From Prochlorococcus sp. scB241_528N17 (GTDB taxonomy: Bacteria; Cyanobacteriota; Cyanobacteriia; PCC-6307; Cyanobiaceae), in the NCBI GenBank assembly GCA_000634735.1, contig JFLG01000073.1, positions 1 through 64,000 on the forward strand: a DNA stretch of 64,000 bases. Direction: 5' to 3'. The notes below the pieces were generated by a model. That model had not been told where the DNA came from and did not search any database. It was given only the letters and a program-made list of their open reading frames with translations. Below are positions 52,274 to 62,605 of the stretch, piece by piece. How positions within the stretch are numbered: the stretch's first letter is position 1; each line of letters starts with the position of its first letter. Made by a program: the position numbers and the translations under genes.

Positions 52274-53551
52274 TTAAAGCTTATACTTTTCCCCTTTTGA
52301 AGGATCTGTCCAGTCGCATGCAAATCCTTTTGAACTTGGATGCTTTTGGTTCCATGCTTGAGGCAGAACGACTCCTGTCTCTTCAAGGATTGTAAATCCA
52401 CCCTCTGCATTAATCTCACCGATTCTTACTGTTTGAGATAAGTGGTGATTAGGCATAACTTCAACAGGACCTTGTGGAGCATCAAACTTTTGTCCAACAA
52501 GGGCTTCCCTTACTGCGTTGTCGTCGAATGTTCCAGCATCTTCTACCGCCTGTTTCCATAAGTAGACCATGTTATAAGCAGATTCTTGAGGATCAGCCAC
52601 AACTCTATCTGCTCCCCATCTTTTCTTGAAACTTGCAGCAAATTTCTTAGATGCAGGAGTATCAATTGACATCATGTAATTCCAAGCGCCGTAGTGACCT
52701 TCAAGGAACTCAGGACCAATCGTACTAATCTCTTCTTCAGCAATTGAATAGTTCATTACATAGTACCCACTTGAAGGTGTGATACCTGCGTCTTGAATCT
52801 GTTTGAAGAATGCAACGTTTTGGTCACCATTAAGAGTATTAATGATTATTCCACCGTCAGGCAAAGCTTTTTTGATTTTTGAGATAATTGGAGCAACTTC
52901 AGTATTTCCTAATGGAAGGTAATCTTCTCCAACAACTTTACCTCCTAACTGTTTTACCTGAGCTTTTGTGATTGTGTTTGAAGTCCTTGGGAAAACATAA
53001 TCAGAACCTACAAGGAAGAAATCTCCGCCAGCTGCAGGAGAACGCTTATACATGAAATCTGTAGCAGGTTCAGATTGTTGGTTAGGTGTGGCTCCTGTAT
53101 AGAAAATGTTGTTTGAACATTCTTGAGCTTCATATTGAATTGGGTAATAGAGGAACGCATCTTTTGATTCGTAGACAGGTAACATTGCCTTTCTACTTGC
53201 AGATGTCCATCCACCAAATACGACAGGAACTCCGTCTTGGTCTATAAGTTTCTTTGATTTTTCAGCAAAAGTTGGCCAGTCAGATGCACCATCTTCAACT
53301 ATGTATTCTATTTTGTAGCTTTTGCCGCCAACTGTAACACCACCAGCAGCATTTATCTCTTCAATAGCCATTTTTTCTGTATCAACAAGAGTTGATTCAG
53401 AGATAGCCATTGTTCCGGATAATGAATGCAAAATACCAACGGTTACTGTGTCATCGAAACTTCCGGAGGTTCCGCCTCCACCACAGGAAGTTGCAGTGAC
53501 TGCAAGTGAGGCAGTAGCTAAACCTGCCAAAATACGCCTTGAAATTCTCAT
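52274..53551 (-). CDS. urtA: Urea ABC transporter substrate-binding protein UrtA
   Basis: A 425-residue periplasmic lipoprotein. The N-terminus RRILAGLATASLAVTATSCGG is a lipoprotein signal with the acylated Cys near residue 23. Features of the family are TVGILHSLSGTMAISESTLVDTEKMAIEEINAAGG, GGWTSASRKAMLPVYE, FYPIQYE-like LYYPIQYEAQECS, and GHYGAWNYMMS. It is the high-affinity urea receptor. An NtcA-type promoter lies upstream. Confidence 0.96.
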   Translation of the reverse strand: MRISRRILAGLATASLAVTATSCGGGGTSGSFDDTVTVGILHSLSGTMAISESTLVDTEKMAIEEINAAGGVTVGGKSYKIEYIVEDGASDWPTFAEKSKKLIDQDGVPVVFGGWTSASRKAMLPVYESKDAFLYYPIQYEAQECSNNIFYTGATPNQQSEPATDFMYKRSPAAGGDFFLVGSDYVFPRTSNTITKAQVKQLGGKVVGEDYLPLGNTEVAPIISKIKKALPDGGIIINTLNGDQNVAFFKQIQDAGITPSSGYYVMNYSIAEEEISTIGPEFLEGHYGAWNYMMSIDTPASKKFAASFKKRWGADRVVADPQESAYNMVYLWKQAVEDAGTFDDNAVREALVGQKFDAPQGPVEVMPNHHLSQTVRIGEINAEGGFTILEETGVVLPQAWNQKHPSSKGFACDWTDPSKGEKYKL

Positions 53552-53599
53552 GAATTAGGATAAATTAGGTAATTGACCCTCATTAGGGGGATAAAATAA

Positions 53600-53641
53600 A
53601 AGTTATTAACGAGTGAGGATTAGTTTTGTATCAGTCGTAAC
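53600..53641 (-). promoter_or_regulatory. NtcA-activated promoter of urtA
   Basis: On the minus strand, GTTACGACTGATAC (53628-53641) fits the NtcA site GTAN8TAC with one change (GTT for GTA). Exactly 22 bases downstream is TAACTT (53600-53605), a -10 box of the form TAN3T. Site, spacing and -10 form match the canonical NtcA class II promoter, in keeping with nitrogen-starvation induction of urea uptake. Confidence 0.7.
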
Positions 53642-53680
53642 TTTTTGTTGAATCCAATATATTTGGTCATAAACATTTTT

Positions 53681-54292
53681 CTAGTTTCGATTGTTGGGTA
53701 TCTGTGATTCTAAAAATTGAGTTATTTCTTCAACTCCTATGCCGCTACTTAGGTTGGTGAAAAACCAAGGTTTCCCTTTTCTCATAAATTCAGTATCACT
53801 TTTCATAATATTTAAATCTGCACCAACTTTATCTGCTAAGTCAATTTTGTTTATTAATAATAAATCTGACCTTGTTATCCCTGGCCCCCCTTTTCTAGGA
53901 ATTTTGTCTCCGGCAGATACATCAATCACATATATTGATAAATCTACAAGTTCTGGACTAAAACTAGATGCTAAATTATCACCTCCACTTTCTACAAAAA
54001 CAAAATCTAAAGGATTAAATTTATTTTCTAAATCTAAAACTGCATTTTTATTTAATGAACAATCCTCTCTTATCGCGGTATGAGGACAACCTCCTGTTTC
54101 TACACCAATAATCCTTCCTTCCTCTAAAACCTTTTTATTTATTAGAAAGTTAGCATCTTCTTTGGTGTAGATATCATTGGTGACAACTGCTATCTCATAT
54201 TTTTTTTTCATGCCTAAGCATAGAGTCTCTACTAATGCAGTTTTTCCTGAACCTACAGGCCCAGCAACTCCTACTCTCAATTTGCTGCTCAT
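53681..54292 (-). CDS. ureG: Urease accessory GTPase UreG
   Basis: A 203-residue SIMIBI GTPase driving nickel insertion into urease. P-loop [18 protein letters not shown], then [34 protein letters not shown] (metal-binding CPH) and [19 protein letters not shown], and G4 [16 protein letters not shown]. All are intact. It ends the ureE-F-G minus-strand unit. Confidence 0.96.
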   Translation of the reverse strand: MSSKLRVGVAGPVGSGKTALVETLCLGMKKKYEIAVVTNDIYTKEDANFLINKKVLEEGRIIGVETGGCPHTAIREDCSLNKNAVLDLENKFNPLDFVFVESGGDNLASSFSPELVDLSIYVIDVSAGDKIPRKGGPGITRSDLLLINKIDLADKVGADLNIMKSDTEFMRKGKPWFFTNLSSGIGVEEITQFLESQIPNNRN

Positions 54293-54295
54293 AAA

Positions 54296-54982
54296 TTAAT
54301 TTCTAAAAAGTTTTGTATAAAGGTCATTATGATTTTGTTGTGCCATAGCTAAACCTACATTGCCAAAATAGATGTCATCAATTTCTTTGTCCATAATTTC
54401 TTTAGAAACTTTTGAAATTATTTCTAATAAGTCTCTCTGAATTAATTGTGCTTTTGTTGACCCAATAGGAATAATTCTTAATGCAGCATTAAGTTGATTT
54501 GCACTCCAAGTATAGAAAAAATTTTCAACCATCTCTAACTTGGTAATTTCAAAACAATAACAAGCCCAACTCCACGCTAATGACCAGGAGCATTTTTTAT
54601 TATTTTCATATATAAATACAAATCCAAATTCTTTGGTTAAGTCAAAGAGAGATTTTGCCATTTGAATTTGTTGTTCTCTCATTTCGAGAGAGTCCTTTGA
54701 TGAGAGGATCCATTTATCCAAACTCATGAGCTTTTGTAAATTAACTTTTAAATTTTTACCGTCGTTAATCTCATTGAAAATATCAAAAAAATTTAGTAAA
54801 AGTTTTGCATCTAGTCTTATCTGACCAATTTTTAGTTCACTTATGATTAAGTCTTTTACTGAATTTGAATCTGTTAAATTTTTATTATGAAGATAACTCT
54901 CCATTCCTTCCGAATAACAAAATCCTCCAACTGGTAAGTTAGGACTTATTAATAAATATTTTAATAAGTGACTTTTACTCAT
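54296..54982 (-). CDS. ureF: Urease accessory protein UreF
   Basis: A 228-residue all-helical chaperone subunit of the UreDFG complex. Features: SPNLPVGGFCYSEGMESYLHNK near the N-terminus, SKDSLEMREQQIQMAKSL, and WSANQLNAALRIIPIGSTKAQLI near the end. It overlaps ureE by 8 bases and is 3 bases from ureG. Confidence 0.92.
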   Translation of the reverse strand: MSKSHLLKYLLISPNLPVGGFCYSEGMESYLHNKNLTDSNSVKDLIISELKIGQIRLDAKLLLNFFDIFNEINDGKNLKVNLQKLMSLDKWILSSKDSLEMREQQIQMAKSLFDLTKEFGFVFIYENNKKCSWSLAWSWACYCFEITKLEMVENFFYTWSANQLNAALRIIPIGSTKAQLIQRDLLEIISKVSKEIMDKEIDDIYFGNVGLAMAQQNHNDLYTKLFRN

Positions 54983-55430
54983 GACTATGGGCTCCTCTTT
55001 CTGGAAAAAACTTTTTTTTCGTATTTTTTAAATCAACTTTAAAATTAAGAAGCATATTTTTAATAACATAATCACTTTTTGTTAGAAGAATGTCTTCTTC
55101 AATTTCTACTTCTACATGCCTATTTCCTAGATGATAAGCAGTCTTAATAAGCTCAATTTTAGAATTTGAACTTATTTCAATTAAATCTTCTGTTTTGGCA
55201 ATTATCTCTACATAAAAATTGGAATTATTAGTTGAAAGAATATCTCCATCATTTAATTTGCCTTTTCTAGGTAATTGTAAAATTATTTCTTGATCACAAT
55301 CAGTTAATCTTTTACCTCTTAAGATTCTTCTTTCATCAGAACTTAAGGTAAGTTTTAAAAATAAACCTAACTTCGGTTTTTCCTTAATCCAATCAGTTAC
55401 AACAATTTGTTTATTCATTCTCATAATCAA
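54975..55430 (-). CDS. ureE: Urease accessory protein UreE (nickel chaperone)
   Basis: A 151-residue nickel carrier. Features: LTLSSDERRILRGKRLTDCDQEIILQLPRKG in the N-terminal domain and AYHLGNRHVEVEIEEDILL with the conserved metal-binding GNRH motif. The His-rich tail seen in some UreE is reduced here to ERGAHSHE. A start at an ATG a few codons later is possible. It is divergent from ureD with a 42-base spacer. Confidence 0.92.
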   Translation of the reverse strand: MIMRMNKQIVVTDWIKEKPKLGLFLKLTLSSDERRILRGKRLTDCDQEIILQLPRKGKLNDGDILSTNNSNFYVEIIAKTEDLIEISSNSKIELIKTAYHLGNRHVEVEIEEDILLTKSDYVIKNMLLNFKVDLKNTKKKFFPERGAHSHE

Positions 55431-55472
55431 AATTTTTGGTTACTTTAATTTAGTAATTAAAGAAAACAATTT

Positions 55473-56375
55473 ATGATTAAAACTTCATGGGAAGGTAATT
55501 GTTTCTTAAATTTTTTCAATAATAAAGCAAGTTTAGGAAATGTTGATAAAACAATCTTTAAATCTAAATCAACTTCCCCTTATAAGTTATTAAAGTCTAC
55601 TCATGATCAAGAGGGCAGATGCATTTTGCCTGTTCTACATACTGCAGGGGGATTGGTAGGAGGTGATTTACTCGACTTTAAGGTAAAAATTGAAGAAAAT
55701 TCTAAGGTTTTGTTGACGACTTCTTCAGCTCAGAAAGTATATGGATCAGTTGGCAGATCTAAAATAAATCCAAAAGGAAGTTTTTCAAAACAAAAGCATC
55801 TCATAAACATTCTTGACAATTCTCATTTAGAGTATCTCCCCCAAGAAACAATCATCTTTGCAAATGGTTTATATGAGCAAATTTTTAAAGTATCTATTTC
55901 AGGTACTTCAAGTTTTTTATTTACTGATTTAATAAGACTTGGAAGATCTTCTTCCGGAGAATCTATTGAGAGTGGAGTTTTTAGGTCTAAATTAGAAATT
56001 ATGAGAAATAATGATTTACTTGATGATTGGGAATATGTTGATCAGATTGAATTATCTAAGGCAAGTTTTGTGGCGAAGTCAGGCATGGATTACATGCCCG
56101 TTTTTGGATCCTTAATTTGGATTTGCGAAAAAGATTTTTCCAAGTCAAAAATAAATAATCTTGTAGGAAATATAAAAACGATTTTCAATGAAACTAATAA
56201 TAATTTATCTATTGGAATCCTTGAAAATGGAATCTCTGTACGATTTCTAGGGAGTTCTTCTCAAGATGCTAGAAAATGTTTTTTTTGTATTTGGAAACAA
56301 ATTAGGTCTGTTTGTGGATTTTGTGAGCCAAAATATCAAGGTGTATGGCCTTTACAAGATTCTATGAATTATTAA
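55473..56375 (+). CDS. ureD: Urease accessory protein UreD
   Basis: A 300-residue UreD/UreH chaperone, binding urease apoprotein during activation. Features: [41 protein letters not shown] (key: [16 protein letters not shown]), [34 protein letters not shown] and [10 protein letters not shown] near the end. ATG 55473. It starts the ureDABC unit. Confidence 0.92.
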   Translation: MIKTSWEGNCFLNFFNNKASLGNVDKTIFKSKSTSPYKLLKSTHDQEGRCILPVLHTAGGLVGGDLLDFKVKIEENSKVLLTTSSAQKVYGSVGRSKINPKGSFSKQKHLINILDNSHLEYLPQETIIFANGLYEQIFKVSISGTSSFLFTDLIRLGRSSSGESIESGVFRSKLEIMRNNDLLDDWEYVDQIELSKASFVAKSGMDYMPVFGSLIWICEKDFSKSKINNLVGNIKTIFNETNNNLSIGILENGISVRFLGSSSQDARKCFFCIWKQIRSVCGFCEPKYQGVWPLQDSMNY

Positions 56376-56427
56376 TTATGTTCAGAAAGAACTTTTTTTT
56401 TAAGAATTTATAGATTAATTTTTTATT

Positions 56428-56730
56428 ATGCATCTTTCACCTCAAGAAAAGGATAAATTATTGATTTTTTCTGCTGCACTCTTAGCTGAAAGAAGGCTTA
56501 GTCGAGGTCTTAAGCTTAATTATCCTGAAACAATTGCTTTTTTAAGTTTTCAAGTTCTTGAAGGAGCACGAGATGGTAAAAGTGTAAGTCAATTAATGTC
56601 AGAGGGAACTACCTGGCTTTCAAAATCACAAGTTATGGAGGGCATTCCTGAAATGGTTGATGAAGTTCAAATAGAAGCGGTTTTCCCCGATGGGACAAAA
56701 TTAGTTACTATTCACAATCCGATTAATTAG
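56428..56730 (+). CDS. ureA: Urease gamma subunit UreA
   Basis: A 100-residue small structural subunit. It begins [20 protein letters not shown] and contains ARLRRG-like [20 protein letters not shown], then [17 protein letters not shown] and [29 protein letters not shown]. The match to UreA is along the full length. It is followed by ureB with a 2-base spacer. Confidence 0.97.
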   Translation: MHLSPQEKDKLLIFSAALLAERRLSRGLKLNYPETIAFLSFQVLEGARDGKSVSQLMSEGTTWLSKSQVMEGIPEMVDEVQIEAVFPDGTKLVTIHNPIN

Positions 56731-56732
56731 TT

Positions 56733-57053
56733 ATGAGTAATTTAATTCCTGGAGAAATAATTCCTGAACAAGGTGAAATTGAACTAAATCTTAGTAAACA
56801 AGTTAAATCAGTAACGGTTTCTAATTCTGGAGATAGACCTGTGCAAGTTGGATCTCATTATCATTTTTATGAAGCAAACAAGGCTTTAATTTTTGATCGA
56901 GAAATAACACATGGTATGCGTCTCGACATTCCTGCAGGAACAGCAATTAGATTTGAACCTGGTGATACAACAGATGTCAAATTAGTGCCATTTTCAGGTT
57001 TAAGAAATGCATATGGTTTTAATTCAATAGTTAATGGTTCTTTAGATAGTTAA
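56733..57053 (+). CDS. ureB: Urease beta subunit UreB
   Basis: A 106-residue structural subunit. It begins [19 protein letters not shown] and contains [24 protein letters not shown], then [27 protein letters not shown], both canonical UreB motifs. It lies 2 bases after ureA and 4 bases before ureC. Confidence 0.97.
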   Translation: MSNLIPGEIIPEQGEIELNLSKQVKSVTVSNSGDRPVQVGSHYHFYEANKALIFDREITHGMRLDIPAGTAIRFEPGDTTDVKLVPFSGLRNAYGFNSIVNGSLDS

Positions 57054-57057
57054 AATT

Positions 57058-58767
57058 ATGTCTTATAAAATTGATAGAAAAACTTATGCTCAAACTTACG
57101 GACCCACTACCGGAGATAGAGTAAGGCTCGCTGATACCGAACTTTTTATAGAAGTAGAAAAGGATTTAACTACATACGGAGATGAAGTTAAATTTGGTGG
57201 AGGTAAAGTTATTCGAGATGGGATGGGACAGTCTCAAGTAAGAAGAACTGATGGAGCTGTAGATACCGTAATAACTAATGCTTTGATCGTAGATTGGTGG
57301 GGAATAATTAAGGCTGATGTGGGTATAAAAGATGGAATGATTTTTGAAATTGGTAAGGCTGGCAATCCTGATATCCAGGATAATGTTGATATTGTTATTG
57401 GTGCATCAACAGAAGTAATAGCTGGAGAGGGGCATATTCTTACTGCAGGTTCAATAGATACACATATTCACTTTATCTGTCCCCAACAAATTGAGACAGC
57501 ACTAGCCTCTGGAATTACAACCATGTTGGGAGGAGGAACTGGACCTGCAACTGGCACAAATGCCACTACTTGTACTCCGGGTTCTTTTCATATTTCAAGA
57601 ATGCTTCAATCTGCAGAAGCGTTTCCCATGAATTTAGGTTTTTTTGGAAAAGGAAACTCAACAAATGAGAGCAATCTTATTGATCAGGTTGAGGCTGGTG
57701 CATGTGGATTGAAGCTTCATGAGGATTGGGGAACCACTCCTTCTACAATTAATTCTTGTCTAAATGTTGCAGATAATTTTGACGTACAAGTATGTATTCA
57801 TACTGATACCTTGAATGAGGCAGGCTTTGTTGAAGATACCATCAACGCTATTGCAGGAAGAACTATTCATACGTTTCATACCGAAGGAGCAGGTGGAGGT
57901 CATGCTCCAGACATCATAAAAATCTGTGGAGAAAAAAATGTTCTTCCTAGTAGTACAAATCCAACAAGACCATATACAAGGAACACATTAGAAGAACATC
58001 TTGACATGTTAATGGTTTGTCATCATTTAGATTCTAAAATACCAGAAGACATTGCATTTGCTGAATCAAGGATCAGAAGAGAGACTATTGCTGCAGAAGA
58101 TATCCTTCATGATATTGGCGCCTTCTCAATTATCGCCAGTGACTCTCAAGCTATGGGAAGAGTTGGTGAAGTAATAACAAGAACTTTTCAAACCGCACAT
58201 AAAATGAAAGTCCAAAGGGGAGCGCTATCGCAGGATTCTGATAGGAACGATAATTATAGAGTAAAGAGATATATTTCTAAAGTCACAATTAATCCTGCAA
58301 TAGCTCATGGTATTGATAAACATGTTGGGTCTATAGAAAAGGGTAAAATTGCGGATTTGGCATTGTGGAAACCTTCCTTTTTTGCGGTAAAGCCTGAATT
58401 AGTTGTTAAAGGAGGATCTATAGTTTGGTCCCAAATGGGTGATGCAAATGCTTCAATTCCTACTCCAGGTCCTGTACATGGTCGACCTATGTTTGCAAGT
58501 TTCGGCCAATCTCTAATTAAGAGTTCTTTTACCTTTTTAAGTAAAAATTCAATTGAACAAAATATTCCAAATAAATTAGGCTTACAAAAGAAATGTATTG
58601 CCGTAGAAAATACCAGAAATATCAATAAATCAAACTTAAAACTTAATAGTAAACTACCAAATATTTCAGTTGATCCTCAAACTTATGAAGTTTTTTCTGA
58701 TGGAGAACTTCTTACTTGTGAACCACTTGATGTAGTCCCAATGGCTCAAAGGTATTTTTTGCTTTAG
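57058..58767 (+). CDS. ureC: Urease alpha subunit UreC
   Basis: A 569-residue catalytic subunit, hydrolysing urea to ammonia and carbamate at a dinickel site. Metal ligands: [11 protein letters not shown] (His-x-His), the carbamylated Lys in [12 protein letters not shown] (about residue 219), [12 protein letters not shown], the flap [13 protein letters not shown] with its His, and MVCHHLD. All are present and the length is normal. Its last four bases overlap the convergent gpgS stop. Product ammonia would feed GS-GOGAT. Confidence 0.98.
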   Translation: MSYKIDRKTYAQTYGPTTGDRVRLADTELFIEVEKDLTTYGDEVKFGGGKVIRDGMGQSQVRRTDGAVDTVITNALIVDWWGIIKADVGIKDGMIFEIGKAGNPDIQDNVDIVIGASTEVIAGEGHILTAGSIDTHIHFICPQQIETALASGITTMLGGGTGPATGTNATTCTPGSFHISRMLQSAEAFPMNLGFFGKGNSTNESNLIDQVEAGACGLKLHEDWGTTPSTINSCLNVADNFDVQVCIHTDTLNEAGFVEDTINAIAGRTIHTFHTEGAGGGHAPDIIKICGEKNVLPSSTNPTRPYTRNTLEEHLDMLMVCHHLDSKIPEDIAFAESRIRRETIAAEDILHDIGAFSIIASDSQAMGRVGEVITRTFQTAHKMKVQRGALSQDSDRNDNYRVKRYISKVTINPAIAHGIDKHVGSIEKGKIADLALWKPSFFAVKPELVVKGGSIVWSQMGDANASIPTPGPVHGRPMFASFGQSLIKSSFTFLSKNSIEQNIPNKLGLQKKCIAVENTRNINKSNLKLNSKLPNISVDPQTYEVFSDGELLTCEPLDVVPMAQRYFLL

Positions 58768-59990
58768 AAGTTTTTAATTAATTCTTTTTCACTTATCTTT
58801 ATGTCTTTTGACCCCGCAATAGCTAAATCTTCTTGCAGTTTGTTCTCACAAGAAAGAACCCTTGACCAACTTGGTAATTGAAGTGTCGTAGGACAAGCCA
58901 GATAATCCTCTGTAGCAGGTCTTAATAGTTTCGCAAACTTTTGTACTGATAATTCTTCTTCGTGCCTATCATATGGAAGTTGATTAACTGCTGAATCTAA
59001 TCCAAATTGTTTTACCCGATCTTCTCCAACTCTTTTGTAGAGAACTTCTAAAGTTGCTAGTTGAGTGCTAGTTAAGGTCTCGGCTTGATGTTCCATGAGA
59101 CCTCTTAAAACACTTGAAAGTATCTCTGTACACATTTTTTGCAATCCTTCTTTAGAAGAATCTCCAATATTCTTATGTTTATGATCAAATAAACCTAGGT
59201 CAACCTGGGCTATTTTGGAGGTCCTTACATTTCTATAAACCTCTGATAATAAACCTATCTCTAAACCCCAGTCACAAGGTATTCTTAAATTCATAGCAAG
59301 GTCTTTAGTAAAAGCAAACTCGCCTGCTAAAGGATATCTAAATGATTGAAGATATTGTAAAAAAGGACCCTTACCAACTAACTGCTCAAGACTTGCTAGT
59401 AAAGGACCCACGAATAATCTTGTTGCTCTACCTTGCAATTGATTTGTTTCTAGAGATAATCTACTGTAAAAAGCTTTTACATATGATATTCCATATGATT
59501 CATCCAGAAGTGGAAGTATCATTCTTGAAGGATATAGAGGACTAAAAGTTCTTATATCAGCATCAAAAAGAGCAACAACTTCTGATTTTCTAGTCGCAAC
59601 TCCTATGCCTTGCCATACAGCCCATCCTTTACCTGGAGTTCCTAAAAGTTCTAATCCATTTTTTTCTTGGCTTTTTAATAGCTCAATTACAGAGGGAGAA
59701 TTAGTCCATTGAACGTGAACTGGGAATGGCATTGAGTCAAAAAATGATTTTGCTGCCTTAACTTGCTCAACAGTTTTTGCTGAGAGAGCAATTACTAATT
59801 CATTTAAGCCTGTAAGGTTTTTTAAAACTTCTCTTATATCTTTTAGTGCTGGACGCTCAAACTCTTCATATAAGCAAGGGATTAAAATGCTAGTTGATCT
59901 TCTTTTAAGACTTTTGTTTAATTCTTTAAGTAAATTTCCTGTAACTCCATATTCATGTATTGTTGTGATTAAACCTTGTTGAAAGTCCAT
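58764..59990 (-). CDS. gpgS: Glucosyl-3-phosphoglycerate synthase (GpgS-like)
   Basis: A 408-residue GT-A glycosyltransferase of the GT81 type. It is expected to join a glucosyl group from NDP-glucose to 3-phosphoglycerate. Features: [19 protein letters not shown], the metal-binding DAD in [50 protein letters not shown], and [12 protein letters not shown]. It is divergent from the GH13 gene across about 50 bases and lies in a four-gene glucosylglycerate group. Confidence 0.85.
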   Translation of the reverse strand: MDFQQGLITTIHEYGVTGNLLKELNKSLKRRSTSILIPCLYEEFERPALKDIREVLKNLTGLNELVIALSAKTVEQVKAAKSFFDSMPFPVHVQWTNSPSVIELLKSQEKNGLELLGTPGKGWAVWQGIGVATRKSEVVALFDADIRTFSPLYPSRMILPLLDESYGISYVKAFYSRLSLETNQLQGRATRLFVGPLLASLEQLVGKGPFLQYLQSFRYPLAGEFAFTKDLAMNLRIPCDWGLEIGLLSEVYRNVRTSKIAQVDLGLFDHKHKNIGDSSKEGLQKMCTEILSSVLRGLMEHQAETLTSTQLATLEVLYKRVGEDRVKQFGLDSAVNQLPYDRHEEELSVQKFAKLLRPATEDYLACPTTLQLPSWSRVLSCENKLQEDLAIAGSKDIKISEKELIKNF

Positions 59991-60040
59991 TTTCTAATTG
60001 ATGTGCAGAATGGTATTAATACTTCGATGATTTTTTCAAA

Positions 60041-61801
60041 GTGAAGCAAATTGATTCAGAGAAAAAATTAGATAGATTAAAAATTGATAAATTGTTAAAA
60101 ACAATTTATTCAAATCATACTACAGAAGAAATTAATTTTATTTCAAACCAATTATTACAGATTTTAGATGATTTCTCAGAGAAATCTGCTTATGAAGAAA
60201 TAAGAGATAAGGAAAGGTGGAATGAATCTTATTCAGTTTTGATAACTTATGCAGATAGTATTTATAAAAATGGCGAGGCAACATTAATAACTCTTAAGAA
60301 GTTGTTAAGTAAACATTTTGGCAGTCTTTCTAAAGTTGTACATATTCTTCCTTTTCTGAAATCCACTAGCGATGGAGGTTTCGCAGTTTCAAGTTATGAT
60401 TCTCTAGAAGAAAAATTTGGTGGTTGGGATGATCTCAAAAGTATTTCTAAAAATCATGATTTGATGGCTGATTTAGTACTAAACCATGTCTCATCATCTC
60501 ACCCTTGGGTTCAACAATTTATTAAATCTCAAGAACCGGGTATATCAAATGTTTTTTCACCGAAGCAAAATCTTGACTGGTCAAATGTAGTTAGGCCTAG
60601 AAGTTCCTCTTTGTTTTCTCAAATAAATACTGATGATGGCCCTAAACAAGTTTGGACAACTTTTGGGCCAGATCAAATTGATTTGAATTGGCATAATCCT
60701 AAAATGACTCTTGAGTTCTTAAATTTAATTACCACTTATTTATCTAATGGAATTAAGTGGTTAAGGCTTGATGCTGTAGGTTTTATTTGGAAGGAATCAG
60801 GGACTACATGCTTACACCTACCTAAAGCACATTCAATTGTCAAACTCTTAAGAGTTCTTTTAAATAATCTTCTTGATGATGGCGTTTTAATAACAGAAAC
60901 CAATGTTCCTCAGAAGGAGAATCTATCTTATCTCATTGATGATGATGAAGCCCATATGGCATATAATTTCCCATTGCCTCCTCTTCTCCTAGAGGCAATT
61001 ATTACTTCAAGAGCTGATATTCTAAACTCATGGATTTTTGATTGGCCCATATTACCTGAAGAGACTACTTTATTTAATTTCACTGCATCCCATGATGGTG
61101 TTGGGCTAAGAGCTCTTGAGGGTTTAATGAATGAGCAGAGAATTAAGGATTTATTAATTAATTGTGAGAAAAGAGGAGGCTTGGTAAGTCATAGACGTTT
61201 ATCAAATGGTGATGATAAACCTTATGAATTGAATATTAGTTGGTGGAGTGCAATGGAAGACTCCAGTAGAGATGCTAAAAGATTTCAATATGAGAGATTT
61301 ATTTTGAGTCAATTGTTAGTAATGGCTCTTAAAGGGGTCCCTGCATTTTATTTGCCAGCATTACTAGCTTCAGAAAATGATATCAAAAGCTTTTCTATGA
61401 CCGGTCAAAGAAGAGATCTAAACAGAGAAAAGTTTAAATCAGAAAATCTTTCAGCTGTTTTAAATAATCCTGAATCTAATGCTAATAAAAACTTAAAATA
61501 TCTTCGTAATGCTATGGATGTCAGATCAGAATTAAAGCAATTTCACCCTCGTTCACAAATGAAATGTTTGTCTAAAGGTAGAAGTGATATTGTTGTAATC
61601 AAAAGAGGTAAGGGTCCAAAGTCTGTTTTTGCAATCCATAATATGACTGAAAATAAAATTAATTATCAATTGAATGATAATGATCTACCAAAAATAATTG
61701 ATAATGATTTCAATACCCATGATTTTTTAACATCCACTAAATACAATTGCAAAAATATTAGTCTTGATCCTTTTCAAGTAATTTGGCTTAGTGCTTTATA
61801 A
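60041..61801 (+). CDS. GH13_18 sucrose-phosphorylase-like enzyme (probable glucosylglycerate phosphorylase)
   Basis: A 586-residue GH13 alpha-retaining enzyme. Catalytic residues are present: the nucleophile in WLRLDAVGFIWKESG, the acid/base in ITETNVPQKEN, and the transition-state Asp in FTASHDGVGLRALEG. The N-terminal barrel begins LPFLKSTSDGGFAVSSY and DLVLNHVSSSHPW. The subfamily includes sucrose phosphorylase and glucosylglycerate phosphorylase; the neighbours (gpgS, gpgP-like, glycerate kinase) favour the latter. I infer this; substrate specificity cannot be read directly. The start is GTG at 60041 (codes as Met). Confidence 0.8.
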   Translation: MKQIDSEKKLDRLKIDKLLKTIYSNHTTEEINFISNQLLQILDDFSEKSAYEEIRDKERWNESYSVLITYADSIYKNGEATLITLKKLLSKHFGSLSKVVHILPFLKSTSDGGFAVSSYDSLEEKFGGWDDLKSISKNHDLMADLVLNHVSSSHPWVQQFIKSQEPGISNVFSPKQNLDWSNVVRPRSSSLFSQINTDDGPKQVWTTFGPDQIDLNWHNPKMTLEFLNLITTYLSNGIKWLRLDAVGFIWKESGTTCLHLPKAHSIVKLLRVLLNNLLDDGVLITETNVPQKENLSYLIDDDEAHMAYNFPLPPLLLEAIITSRADILNSWIFDWPILPEETTLFNFTASHDGVGLRALEGLMNEQRIKDLLINCEKRGGLVSHRRLSNGDDKPYELNISWWSAMEDSSRDAKRFQYERFILSQLLVMALKGVPAFYLPALLASENDIKSFSMTGQRRDLNREKFKSENLSAVLNNPESNANKNLKYLRNAMDVRSELKQFHPRSQMKCLSKGRSDIVVIKRGKGPKSVFAIHNMTENKINYQLNDNDLPKIIDNDFNTHDFLTSTKYNCKNISLDPFQVIWLSAL

Positions 61802-61803
61802 AA

Positions 61804-62601
61804 ATGATAGAAAATTCTTCTGTTTGGGTAGTAAGTGATGTAGATGGTACTTTAATGGATCACTCATATGATTTATCACCTGCTAAAGAAACTATAAAAA
61901 AACTACAAAAATTATCTATACCCGTAATTCTTTGTACAAGCAAAACCGCTTCTGAAGTAAAAGTTATTAGGAAGGAACTTAACTTAACTGATCCATATAT
62001 TGTTGAGAATGGTGCGGCAATATATGGTGAATCTCTTGCAAGAGTAAATGGAGAAATTATTCTTGGAATAAAATACGAATCTCTTGAAGAAATCTTAAAT
62101 TTTATTTCTAAAGAAATTGATTACAAACTTACTCCTCTTAATAATCTCACTGATCAAGAAGCCACTCAGCTTACAGGTTTAGAAGGCAACTCATTGAACT
62201 TAATGCGTGATAGACACTGGAGCATGCCTTTCTTAAATCCGCCAAGTTATTTAGAAGAGAAAATTAATATCTGTTGTAAAAAATTCAATGTTGAAATTTT
62301 TAAGGGCAATAGAATGAGTCACTTATTATCTACAAAATCGAATAAAGGGAAAGCAATAAATGCTCTTAAAGAATATTCAAATGTTCATAATATTGAAATT
62401 ATAGGTTTAGGCGATTCTCCAAATGATTTGCCTCTACTATTAAATTCAGATATTAAAATAGTTATTCCTGGAATAGATGGACCTAACTTAAATTTACTAA
62501 ATCAATTAAAAGGTTTGGAATTTACTTTGGCTTCTGAACCAAATGGATATGGTTGGAAAAATGAAATCAATAAATTAATAAATAAGCGAAAACTAATTTA
62601 G
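61804..62601 (+). CDS. Glucosyl-3-phosphoglycerate / mannosyl-3-phosphoglycerate phosphatase-like (HAD)
   Basis: A 265-residue HAD phosphatase of the MPGP/Cof type. Motif I is VVSDVDGTLMDHSYDLSPAK, motif II VILCTSKTASEVKVI, and motif IV GLGDSPNDLPLL. SLNLMRDRHWSMPFL resembles the MPGP/GPGP substrate loop. It should dephosphorylate the GpgS product to glucosylglycerate. It lies two bases after the GH13 gene and four bases before the kinase gene, so the three are one operon. Confidence 0.85.
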   Translation: MIENSSVWVVSDVDGTLMDHSYDLSPAKETIKKLQKLSIPVILCTSKTASEVKVIRKELNLTDPYIVENGAAIYGESLARVNGEIILGIKYESLEEILNFISKEIDYKLTPLNNLTDQEATQLTGLEGNSLNLMRDRHWSMPFLNPPSYLEEKINICCKKFNVEIFKGNRMSHLLSTKSNKGKAINALKEYSNVHNIEIIGLGDSPNDLPLLLNSDIKIVIPGIDGPNLNLLNQLKGLEFTLASEPNGYGWKNEINKLINKRKLI

Positions 62602-62605
62602 AAAG

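Noticed and set aside
55431-55472. NtcA-like site in the ureE-ureD spacer (GTT...TAC on the minus strand)
   Set aside because: The spacing is nine rather than eight bases and no TAN3T box lies at the right distance, so I do not call it.
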